A stretch of 64,000 bases of DNA from Cylindrobasidium torrendii FP15055 ss-10 (taxonomy: Eukaryota; Basidiomycota; Agaricomycetes; Agaricales; Physalacriaceae). This document shows, one piece after another, positions 48,372 through 60,522 of the stretch. Position 1 is the first letter of the stretch. Each line of letters begins with the position of its first letter. Where the stretch lies: contig KN880439.1 of NCBI GenBank assembly GCA_000934385.1, positions 62,001-126,000 of the forward strand, in the 5' to 3' direction. Position numbers and translations under genes: made by a program. A model generated the notes under the pieces. It was given only the letters and a program-made list of their open reading frames with translations. It was not told the DNA's origin and made no database searches.

Positions 48372-51094
48372 TTAGCATATTGTCCAACCAACAGAAACGG
48401 CGGCATACGGCAATTGGTGTTCTTGTATTGGAAGACACGCCAGGAATGCGATGAAGTTACAAACGGCCTGAAAGATGAAGACGACGCGCAAGGACACAGC
48501 GTATGAAGCCACCGCTGCCTTGCGATCCTCAGGTGCCAGTGATGAAATTATTGCTGTAGAATGGCTGAACGCAGTGTCAAAACCTAATAAGCGCAGTCAT
48601 TAGGCCACGAACGCACCGAATCTGTTCGATCAGCTACAAAACCATCCTCAGTACTAACTCGTGACATTCGGTAGGAGTGCACACCTCAATTGAGCCAGGA
48701 CCTGTTAACCGTGCACGCAGTTGGCCAAGTAGAACGGCTTGTAGGATGGCTCCCGCCAAACTGACGCCAAGTACCTGTCCTGTAGTGCGGAAGAGGTATG
48801 TGACTGAATGGCACAGTAAGATCCTCGGGATCACGCAGAAGGGGAGACTTGAGCTCACTTCCAGTGGCGATGGCCATATCTTCCTTCAATACGCCCGCAA
48901 TCATAGCCTATGGACATGCGTGAGGATGGAGCAAACGGGAAGACAACAAACCATACGATGAGAGTGGTGGTGATAAGACTGGCCATCCCGAACGCCTGGG
49001 GTACGACATCGAACCATAGGTGGAAGTCGCTGGTATCGTCATTCCACGAGGCGACCATGGATGTTGCGACGATGGTCATTGCGGACGAGATGAGCGTAAG
49101 AGTGTAGAGTTTTCCAGTCTTGCGCATGACCCTACGTGCATCAGTTGGCACTGTGATACGTACTTGAAGGAGACTGCCACATACCATCCGGCAAACACGC
49201 TTCCAACTGAAATAGCCACCTACACGAAAGAGAAAGAATTGGGCGAACTGGGTGGTGATATGTTTGTTTGGGACTAACGGAATGCGGGAGGAGGTGTAGG
49301 CCTACGCTTGCCATCAGTATGAGCTACTGACACCGGGAAAGAGCAAAGTACCAGATTCCGCCGACGAGTACAGGCGCACGGCTGAGAAGTACTAGGATTC
49401 CCGATTTAGCAACTTCCTCGAAGCTCGGAGGAATTATGCAACTTTGTCGACATACCATAGGGACGTTATAGATCTGTTCACAGACGTCAGAAAGGCACGA
49501 TAGAAGGAGAGTTGGGGTTTCGAGCGCACCATCGAGAAAGCTGCCATACTGCCGAAGAGGTTGGCGATCTATCCTCGATGTCGTGAGAAACGTGGTCAAT
49601 ACAAGTATGAATACATCGTACCGCGATCGCCAGGGGCGTTCTCTGCGTGATGAGGCGAAGTGGCATTACAGGATAAGGAGAATAATGTTTCTCAACCAAT
49701 ACGAAGGCAATGGAGAACAGGAAACACGCTACGAATAAGCCATAGACAAGTGGATGTGACCAGGCCATTTCAGCAGATGTTTTCAAAGTGAATGCCAGCA
49801 AGAGTGATCCAACAGCGCCGACGAGGGTCAAAGATCCCATGTAATCGATCCTTCTAAGCTTTTCGACCAGAGCCAGACTCCGCATCTCCTCTGACAAAGG
49901 AATATTAACTTTGAGACCGACTATCACGAAGCTGAAGAGGAGTAGCGGGGTCTAAATGATGGCAATTCGATTAGCTGAAGGAATAGGTGAACATGCAGGA
50001 TGGGCAAGTACCTGGAAGTAGAATGCGGCTCGCCTTCAATTAGATGATCTGTGTAAGTATTACACTTTTTCTTGAGTATGGCACTTACCAGCCGAATGTA
50101 TCGTTGATAAAACCGCCCAAAGGGCCTCCGATACCTGCACCCAAGCCAAAGAGTCTGGAAACCGTTAGATTGGCCTTGAAATGCGATAGCTGGTCGCTTA
50201 CACATTTGCCATCCCTTGATACATCCCTCTTTGCTTTAGTGGAATCAGGTCGGTCACTACTATGCTCGAAACTACCATCCCGGAACGCTCGACGTAAGCC
50301 AATGAACACGAGACGCCACATATTCGTGCTTACCGGTCATAACTCTGGTAAGTGCGCGAATTCCAAGTCAGAAAACAGATGAGGGGCAGATAAGAGAGAG
50401 GCCAATTACCCGCCACCACCCATTCCAGCCACTGCACGAGCTACTATGAGCGATTCCATCGACGGTGCGAAACCACAGAAAATGGTTCCCGAGCCTGGAG
50501 AATGTCTTAGCCAACTGTGTGGTATCATCAAAGTGGACGACCAGTACCGAACAGCGTGAGAGCCAGAAGCATTGCGCCCCGTCGCCCAATGGTGTCGGCG
50601 AGCCGACCTGAGTTTAACGGTAAGTTTCAAAGCTCCATGGGCCGAAGCAATTCAGCATTTACGAACCGTACAGTGGGGTAAAGCAACAGACTGCGAGTAG
50701 ATACGCAGTACCAAGAGCGGAGGATAGATTGGATTTGTTGAAATGACTGCCTATAGGGCTTAGCAGCGTCGCAACAACGGTACCTACAAAAAAGGGGAAA
50801 CCGTCAGTAAGCACGACATAGACATCGAGTTGCATGTATCAATGAGGTATGTCAACAATCAGGAAACTGTCACGAACCGTCCAGTGCGCCGAGGAATACA
50901 GCACTCCACAGACCAGCCAGGATCCAAATGGTTTCCGACGTCGTTTTGCTCAGCGCATTGGCTTGCGGTGATTCGCCATCGCACGTCGTCTCAGATGACA
51001 GACTGTGGCTGTCCTCCGAGGCTACTATCGTCTGATACGAGGGCGGCCGCTCTGTCAGCAAAGGTTGCGATTGGATTGACGGTGAGCGGGACAT
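48372..51094 (-). CDS. MFS transporter, DHA2 type, similar to fungal vacuolar basic amino acid / drug transporters
   Basis: Proton-coupled antiporter-type membrane protein with about 14 spans. The cytosolic N terminus (MSRSPSIQSQPLLTERPPSY) leads to TM1 ETIWILAGLWSAVFLGALDG. The MFS signature follows: LLAVCCFTPLYGRLADTIGR, then RRGAMLLALTLFGTGTLLCG, ESLIVARAVAGMGGGG, VSSIVVTDLIPLKQRGMYQG, VLFGLGAGIGGPLGGFINDT (antiporter motif C type), FYFQTPLLLFSFVIVGLKVN and later spans to ASYAVSLRVVFIFQAVCNFI. It ends PYAAVSVGWTIC. More than ten introns. Near the 3' end the correct acceptor is the one before HSTAIISSLAPEDRKAAVAS; an earlier AG would introduce a stop. Substrate not deducible; vacuolar basic amino acids are the best guess from family resemblance. 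Confidence 0.87.
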
Positions 51095-53368
51095 GAGCAA
51101 GCTTTTTGGACGATGGGCGTAACAAAACAGGGAGACGCCGGTCACGGTACTACTCCCGGCGGTGGGTAGGATAAAATGGTGGGCTTGCGCGTATGACGGG
51201 TGGGGCGGATGAGAGGATGAAAGTCATTATAATCGTTCCGCGTTATATACTGGCGCACCACGCGTGGTATCACCGGGGCACAAGATATAGGAATTGTTAA
51301 AAAATTCGGCCAGACATAATAACATACGGCGTGGATGAACCTGGGCCAGTAGTGCAAGTCATCTTCCGTAGACCTCGGATGGCGCCCTGCCCGGTCCGTC
51401 AACGCGCAGACCGAGCGCAGGACGCCGACACACACATCAGAGAGAATGTAGGGAGACCGAGCCGCCCTTGGGAATAGACAGGTGAAGAGTAAAAAAGCTG
51501 TATTGACAGCTGAATGTTCGTGGTTGACGAGAACAAACTATATAAATCGACCCTGGACCCTGGATACCCGATTCGGAATGAGAACAATGATGCAACGCTT
51601 CTAAAGAAGAGATGAGAATTTGTTACTTCTTCAAGCACAAAGGTACTCAGAGAATCCAAAATTTGCCTTAAATGCACCAAGGCCATTTTAAATCCAGCTT
51701 AAGCTTCGGGCTCGGTAGATAACATCTCTGTAACATACTGCTAGTCGTCTGGTGATTCTCAAACAATGAAAAACAGCTGAGGCATCATTGCACCATAATC
51801 TCTCAGAAAACCGTAGTTGTGAGCATTCCTGTTCGGCGCTAGAGCAGGCTCTGATCCCGGGACCGAAGCATGTTCGGCCTCGCAGGCACGTGGTGAGAAT
51901 TCAGCTCATCTGCTTCGCACCACCACCACCAAACAAAACAATTTCGCCCGGGACAAATGCATTGTCATCTTCCGCGTCGGTCTCGTAGACAAATCTACTA
52001 TGCGTGGCAACCATCGGCCAAAAAATCTCGAGACCCCAATGGCCATGGCCAGCTGAACGTACGGCGCGGCGCGGTTCGTACATTGCTAAAATGGGACTTG
52101 CATGCACGTGTGGGAGAAGCAACTCAGGTATTGCGCCCGCTGTTCCCATTGTGCTCCCAAAGACTTGTCGAATGACAACTACTCTAGACTGCCTACCCTG
52201 TGCGAGATATCCTTATTCTCCGCCTCTACTGCTATCAGTAGCACCAACGCTTCCGACTGGAGGACATCATGAGATCCAACCTCTTTCCACTCGTGGCTTG
52301 ACTAGATCCAGAGCCGGAAGCCATTCTGGTCAGTTCCTACCAACCCCAAAACCTAACCTGGCGGGTAGTAACAATGACTGTGCGATGCCCGATGCTCCAC
52401 CTTATAGGCAAGACCCGCGAATGCTGGAGACCGAAGCCGTCGTTCCCAGGCCTCAAAACACGGTCCACTGGCGTCAATGAGGGATGCCACTCGCAAGGCA
52501 TCCGTGGGCCCGCCATTCAAAGATCGGTTTTCCCGGTGGTCGCCTTGAAATACGATCTGAAGCGGTTCTTGCGAAAAGTCGCTTGGTCTATCCGCATTAG
52601 CTTCAACCGCCAGTATGCAGAGCTCTGATCCCAAATGGCTTCCCGAGAACTACTTCGAGAAAAGGTCTGCTGTATCCGACAGTCACGGAATATCCGGAGT
52701 GCACCATGGAGGACGCACCCTGATATACCACTGGAGAATCGTCGACGCTTGAAATCGCATCCTCCGTTATCGTCGGTGGATGATCCAGCTGATAGACGCA
52801 AAAAAAGGGGGAACAACGTCGGGCATCACTCCGTGATATACAGCAGTATTACGTTCTTACTTGTCAAGGGCTAGGTCTCGAAGGGACTCTTATGAGTTGC
52901 TAATCCAAGAAACAGCAAGCACTGAGAAAAACTGATAACTAGTACTATAACTACGTTATTAGTTACTCTGAAATGCAAAAAATACACGGTAAAAGCAAGT
53001 CATCGAAACAAACTACTTGAATACTTGCCTTCGAGTTGAAGTCGACATCATCCTAAGTAGTGTATAGTAAAGGGCAGGTCCCGAGTGCAGGAGTTTATGC
53101 TCATATACCAAAACTGAGTATGACTTGGAGATTTCGCGCGTATCTGAATGATCTTAATCTCTCCAAGTGCGGCCAATGCTGCCCGCCAACTTGACCGGCC
53201 TGTTCGCCCAAGAAACGGCGCGCGCCTCAAATTCAACCTAATGATTATTAGTATTCGACTTTGATGATCTGATGATCGGAGGCTTTGCTCTTGTTTCCGG
53301 AGTCCATCACTTCGAACTCGCTCCGCCCAAAATCAACGCGTCTATCTCCAAGAACCACCTCGAGCTCG
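51095..53368. other. Gene-poor stretch of 2.3 kb, possible gene relic
   Basis: Begins with the MFS promoter. No intact gene recognised. A plus-strand frame at 52561-52752 (WLPENYFEKRSAVSDSHGIS) looks protein-like but ends in a stop with no supported exon on either side, and frames from 52004 to 52480 shift repeatedly. This pattern fits a decayed gene, but I cannot name the parent family. Confidence 0.45.
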
Positions 53369-54805
53369 ATGTCTGGAACGTTCTACTCGGGAACACTATT
53401 CGTTCCTAGGACAGAATGGGACGAACTCACCCAAGACCGCTCCGCTAAACTCAACACGCAGGTGGAAGAACACGAGAACGGACTTGGTTCGACTTCACGC
53501 CCTATTAGCATAATCGACGACGATGATGATATGGAATTCCCGGATATATACGCGCTCAAAACGGACAACAAAGACCACCATGAGGCACTGGGGACCACAA
53601 TGGAATTCGACGAATTGTCTGAAGACACGCCAGCCGAGCTGACCATCGTACCCGTGCCACTTCGCCAGAACGACAAGTTTCGGCGTCTTGTTCACGCTGC
53701 GGGTTCCTCGCGCTATTACACCGTATCCCGGCTAGGGGACATAGAGCAAGTGAGGCTGAAGGACATCCTAAGGTGTGTTACCCTCCGTTAGTAGCGTATC
53801 GTTAGTTAATCTGCTCAGGCATGTACCTGCCCGCAACCAAGTCAACACACCCGCAAATACCATCGTGGATGATGCGTGTTTGCTGAACAATGGGTCGAAG
53901 TCTATAGTTCTCGCGGGTTGCAATCAGGAGGAAAAGCAATTGGTTTCGATCGCCCTTTCGTCTAATGCAGTATGTTGCTTTCGCACTTCACCCAGGATTC
54001 CATTTCACTCCATGTTGAGACTAAGAAACCCACTTTTATCGACCGACCCACGAAGCAAGGCAAGAATGCTGGCGTCAGTGCAATATTCGCCATGCCAGAC
54101 GCAAACAAATTCGTGTCTGGGGGCCATGACCATCAAGTACATCTCTGGAGCGCTGCTGATGCATCTTCGTTTGCCCTGCCCAAATCACACTTGCTTCCTA
54201 TGAAGCACAACTCTGCCGTTTATGCCTTCTTGACTCTCAGTGACACCAGCACGAAGATCATTTCTGGTGGCGCCGACTGCATCATTAACGTCTGCGACGT
54301 GCCCTCCACCCGGGTCGTGACAAGTTTCAAGACGAGCAACAGTATATTTAACGTACACGAAGTAGCCTCGCCATTTTGTACCCTCCTCGAAGTCGCACAC
54401 CGTGACCAACAATATGAGATACGCGACTACAGGACGCCCGAGAGGCCCGTTTCGCGGTTTGGTTACGACTGCCAACAAAGCGCAGGAAGGTTCATTCGAG
54501 GTGCGTAGACTACCGTGTAATCCAATCCCAAACTCATTTCGGTGCTACAGGCGCCTCTCTGGTGAAGAGCAGCTTATTTGCGTGTGGGGACCGACAAGGT
54601 CGCGTTCGTTTATGGGACATGCGCAACACTGCTAGACCGGTGAAGCAGGTAACCTTCTTGTTTTGCGCGAGGCTGCTATGAGCACTCAAACTCAACTCAG
54701 ATTGTTTGTATGAACAAGCAAAAGATAGCTCAAGTGATGTTCCATGACTCTGAGCGTCTCCTTGCATGTACCGAAGACAATCATGTTATTCTTGTCAAGT
54801 TATAA
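53369..54805 (+). CDS. WD40-repeat protein of unknown role
   Basis: Starts MSGTFYSGTLFVPRTEWDEL. Residues 30-100 are acidic and disordered (IIDDDDDMEFPDIYALKTDN). WD-like blades follow: NDKFRRLVHAAGSSRYYTVS, FVSGGHDHQVHLWSAADASS, KIISGGADCIINVCDVPSTR, SLFACGDRQGRVRLWDMRNT and the last VMFHDSERLLACTEDNHVIL before VKL. Four introns. After LVSIALSSNA the first possible intron would be only 26 nt (to DSISLHVE); a 50-nt alternative (to TKKPTFIDRP) keeps the frame and is preferred. The protein probably forms one seven-bladed propeller. The stop lies 53 bp from the 3' end of the convergent GH125 gene. Confidence 0.8.
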
Positions 54806-54858
54806 CGGCCTTTGATCAAACAAGACTACTTGGGCATTGCGAACTGTGAGTGATATCA

Positions 54859-57324
54859 TTAGAGCCCTGGACGATAGCTAACGTCGTCGTTGAAGATCAA
54901 GGCAGGCTTGCGCTCCGCTAGGTCAAGCAACATCCTACACGGCGTATCAGTCATCTGCAAACAGCTTGGACATTGAACTCGACGTACTCCGCGAAATAGC
55001 TGTTCGCCCAAGCGAACCACGGGCGGGTATAGTCAGAACTGTTGTACACGGATTGAGACTCATGGATGAGTCCAAGGCCGGCGGTGTTCTGCAGATGGTT
55101 AGAGGAGATACAGGATGTAGAATGGCTGCTCACGTTGGCGATAGTATACAGCGAGCGCAGTATCTCGTCGTCGTCGTCTGTCCCGAAGATGGAGGAAATA
55201 TGGGACATTGGCCTGGCACGCATGTCAACAGGCTGATTTTCTACTTTGCCTGAACTCACCAAGGGTGCCAAGGATCGACGTGTGGACCACTGAACAACAT
55301 GAGCTACATGGGAAACAATTACGCATCTGAAGCATGGAACGTACCCAACGCCGTTGAATCCTCGCCCTTTCGCAAAGTATGGGTTATTGGTGGACATGAG
55401 TAGCTCCCGAGTGGCTACATATGTAGGGTCGGTCTTATCGAGGAAACCTAGATACGGCAGCGACAGCAAAGACTATGGAATTGTGAATCGGTGGTACGAA
55501 GTCGAGAATGGAGGACGCACGGGAACGTTGGCATCATCCATCACATAGCGCGCACCGAAGCCTAGTGAACCTTAGCTTCAACAGATGTCTGGTCTCCAAG
55601 CAGACAAAACATACCGTTTGTCTCGTAGGCGAAGATATTGTCGGCGACCTTCGAAGGAAAATGAGTGGTTCATGTCACGATCCCGAATTTTACTCACCGT
55701 ATGCTCCCAAATAGCATCCCTGATCCGGGTGCTCCATTCCGTAGCCTGAGCAGCAACATCCGCTGCTTGTCCAGTCGCATCCAGAATGTCCGCAAGGTGG
55801 CCCAATTCGACACTGAGCATCGCATTGGCAGGGGTGAGGAAAGCAAAGGTGCTGAGATCGTCCGAGGGCCGGTGGTGTGTTCCCACCATACCAGTGTATG
55901 CCTTGGGTTCGCCGTTTCCTTCATTAGGGACTCGAGGAGAAAGAGCGCCGTTTCCGCCAGTCCAGTTGTACCACGAGACGAACTGCGTTATGCCGTCGTC
56001 TGCGATGGAAAAAGAGCCTTGGGACTGCTCGCCGATGACACGGAATATTTGGGATATTGCGGAGAACCCTGGGGGTTATGGGTGAGTCGGAGTGGTACGT
56101 CGAAGGACATAGGGACGCACAATTGTTGTTCATGAAAGACGAGTCTTGCGTGCTGTTGTAGTAAGAACGAGACAGTTTGATGAAGCCGCATAGCGAGTCA
56201 AGCTCGTACTGCACCACTGGTTCAACAAGAGAACGGATTGGATGATAGTACTATGTGTGAGAGACTGACTTTGCACTCAAATACCGTTTGGTTGTCGATT
56301 GGGCTTTCAACAAAGTTGGCGGATGACAATCGAGATGTTGGTAGACCTACGGATTCACAGTGACACCATCCGCCCAGTCGTTGTGGCTGGGCTCAAGCCC
56401 GCTCTCGGGGGGAGGTTGGAAAGCGCCGCCTGTTTAATACGTCAGAAACACTCGAAAGGTTGCATGGATTTGGGACACAGACAGTACGGATATTCAGACA
56501 CATATCGGGCCTCGTTATTAATGACGGCTTTCACAAGGGATGCAAGTTCTGCATCCTGCCCTAGCAAATTATGATAATGTGCAAACTGTTATCCAAAATT
56601 GAGCTATGGCCAACCCGAATTGAAATAAGGGCATTTACCTGGTTTGCCGTGTCCCTCAGCCATTGGGCTCTACGCAGACAGTGTGAGCTTTAACATATGG
56701 GTGTCAATGGCACGAACGTAATATCCTAGCCAGAGTCTTAGTGAAGTTCTGAACGACAATGGAAAATGCGCACCCCCGTTATAATGAAGGCGATGTTTTC
56801 CGTCTACATCGTCAATGAGCTTAACTCAGTTTGTACACGACAACCAGGTGCCTTCACTAACCGAGTTGAAGTAGCGCACGGTCGTATCTATACCTTCCAG
56901 TTAGCAGACTGCATTGGAAGTAAACAAACAGGTATCACCGAGAGTATTAGGAAACGCGTTCTCAAAGAGACGCGCGATGTCGGGGTCCTTGAGGCGCGCT
57001 TTCATGTCGTCAATGACTTGCTATAAAGTGGTGTCAACCCGACGGGGTTAATGGACTAGCAACGAAGGATGTATACTTCCACAGCCGTACTGTTGAAAGT
57101 ACGACATGCAGGATCAGGTCGCATATAAGGCAGAGACAATGGCCCCGCTGAAAGCTCTCCATGAGGTGCCTATTATCCACTTCAGCCATTGTCTTTCTCG
57201 CAAAGGTTCGACATACCTGCGCATAGGTGGTGTAGTCTGGACAAGATTGCGCCTGGACAGCAAATGCTGAACTTAATCCAGCCACACCGAGCAAAGCGCT
57301 CTTCGCATTAAGCCAGTTCGGCAT
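54859..57324 (-). CDS. Glycoside hydrolase family 125, exo-alpha-1,6-mannosidase type
   Basis: Metal-independent mannosidase of the (alpha/alpha)6 fold. The N-terminal signal sequence (NAKSALLGVAGLSSAFAVQA) leads to SCPDYTTYAQLSAGPLSLPY, then MRPDPACRTFNSTAVEQVID, KDPDIARLFENAFPNTLDTT and VRYFNS. The conserved IAFIITGDITAQWLRDTANQ requires an 8-nt microexon (56718-56725). Further motifs are HYHNLLGQDAELASLVKAVI, FVSWYNWTGGNGALSPRVPN, HHRPSDDLSTFAFLTPANAM, RYVMDDANVPSLLSLPYLGF and GPHVDPWHPW. The end is YFAEMLLDLAERKPALIFND, then DVSYRPGL. Around 15 introns. The catalytic-domain motifs are all present. It probably trims fungal cell-wall mannan or N-glycans in the secretory path or outside the cell. 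Confidence 0.9.
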
Positions 57325-57798
57325 TTGATACCAGATGTTGCAAAATTCGAACAAAGCGGTCTGGGGAAAAGCCAACATGTTCCAATTTCTTTTGGGTTTT
57401 AAAGGATTTCCGGGGCCCGCGTGCGACGAGTCCAGGTGACTGATGCTCTCGGAAAGAGCGTGGTCACAGTGTTAGATTCGCGTGCCGTCTAATGCCGTGT
57501 TCGTGCTGGATTTCATTATAAGGAGCAGTCGGACGGTCTTTTAGAGTAAGCAGTGCAGAGTATAAAAGCCCAGACTTCGTTACTTGGCTAGGAAGAAATG
57601 GGCAAGGCCCTCATAGGCACCAGGGAGTTACTTGGAAATGAATCGGTTAGAAACAAAATTGATCCTGGCCACTGAGGCGTTCACTTCAAGGCATCGACAA
57701 ACAAGGTTGACTGGCTTGCATTGATACAGCAACACATAAGTACTGTAGCTACAGTAAGAGTACTAGTACATTCTTTCAATTTCATTTTCTTGATACGC
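57325..57798. other. Intergenic: GH125 promoter and SFA1 3' flank
   Basis: About 470 bp between two minus-strand genes. No coding motif or RNA gene recognised. Confidence 0.5.
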
Positions 57799-59392
<1,594 letters not shown>

Positions 59393-59711
59393 GACAGAGC
59401 GGAAGTAAGGTCGATTGGCAAGAGTCGGTAGGTATTTATTCGTCACGATTATTGCATCACCTGCTCTTTCGGCTCAAAGTTGTTGTGCTTCCCCGATATC
59501 CTGCGCTTGACCACAAGTCAGAAATCCACAATCGAAAGGGTCAGTCGGATGACAGAACAAGGAAGCTACAGTTTACAACTTTGACCCGTGTCTATCATGG
59601 GGGACCCGATAGCGCTCGACGATTCAATTGGCGACTGAGATTTCCAAGTCACACGCTTTCATCCGTCGAGCTAATGTACATCCTGTGCGATACATTTTGC
59701 AGCCTGACAAG
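59393..59711. other. Intergenic: SFA1 promoter and VFA1 3' flank
   Basis: About 320 bp. No gene recognised. Confidence 0.5.
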
Positions 59712-60323
59712 TCAAATGGCCCCCCGTGGCGCTCCAGGCAGTCGAGGAGCAAGTTCCTTCGCCTGAGCCGCCTGACGCTTCCTGCGGTGTTCATCTTGCC
59801 TCACTACCAATGTCATTAGACACCTCAACATCGTCCAGAACATGAACTCACTGGTAAAGTAATCTCGATGTAGCGAATACTTTTGATGGGTCGCAGATGG
59901 CGTCTGCGAGGGAGAGGGAGACGTTGGCGTTGGTGTTGGCGACTTGGTTTTCGCGGTTTCCTCGTCTTTCTTCCCTTCCTCCTTTCCCTCACTTTCTTTG
60001 GCTCGCTTCTTCTCTTCCTCCTTCTCCTTCTTTCGCTGTTGCTTCTCCTCATACTCCGCCTTTACCCTCGCAATTTCATCAGCACTGACAGCCGGTTTGG
60101 CTTGCTCGTCTTGTATTTGCGTAGCAAAACCGCGGTCCTTCAAGTGACTTTCACAGCTGTATATGAAATCGACAGTGTTGACAGTGGCCAGAACTACCGG
60201 GGTTGGTTTGTGGCAGACATAGCACGGTCTGGCAGTTGCTGCCGTCTGCAGTTAGCTCGATGAGTTGTTGAATTGGCCTTGAGGGCGGCATACCCGCTTA
60301 TAGTAGACGTTCGTGAAGGACAT
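59712..60323 (-). CDS. VFA1: VPS4-associated protein 1 family
   Basis: Small protein binding the AAA ATPase Vps4 in endosomal sorting in yeast. Exon 1 is MSFTNVYYKR (ATG 60323); exon 2 starts TAATARPCYVCHKPTPVVLA, then TVNTVDFIYSCESHLKDRGF. The CxxC...C-x2-H arrangement (CYVCHKP, CESH) is the family's zinc-binding motif. A long Lys/Glu coiled coil follows (EYEEKQQRKKEKEEEKKRAK), a Thr/Ser/Pro linker, the block HQKYSLHRDYFTMRQDEHRR formed across the last intron, and RKRQAAQAKELAPRLPGAPR at the C terminus. Three exons; about the usual length. Assignment rests on the N-terminal zinc motif plus the conserved C-terminal block. Confidence 0.88.
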
Positions 60324-60522
60324 CGTGGTCGATGGGCAAACGGCGGAACTCCGGCCCGTGTTTGATCACCGCCTCCCGCGCTTTGTGCTGACACATATGG
60401 CAAGAACCAACTTGGCATTCCTTTCTGGGATACATTGATGGAATCTTTGTACAAATTACCAAGCAGTAGAAAAATACATAAGTTACAGACATTCAGATGC
60501 AAACGACAACAAAAAGCAAAAT

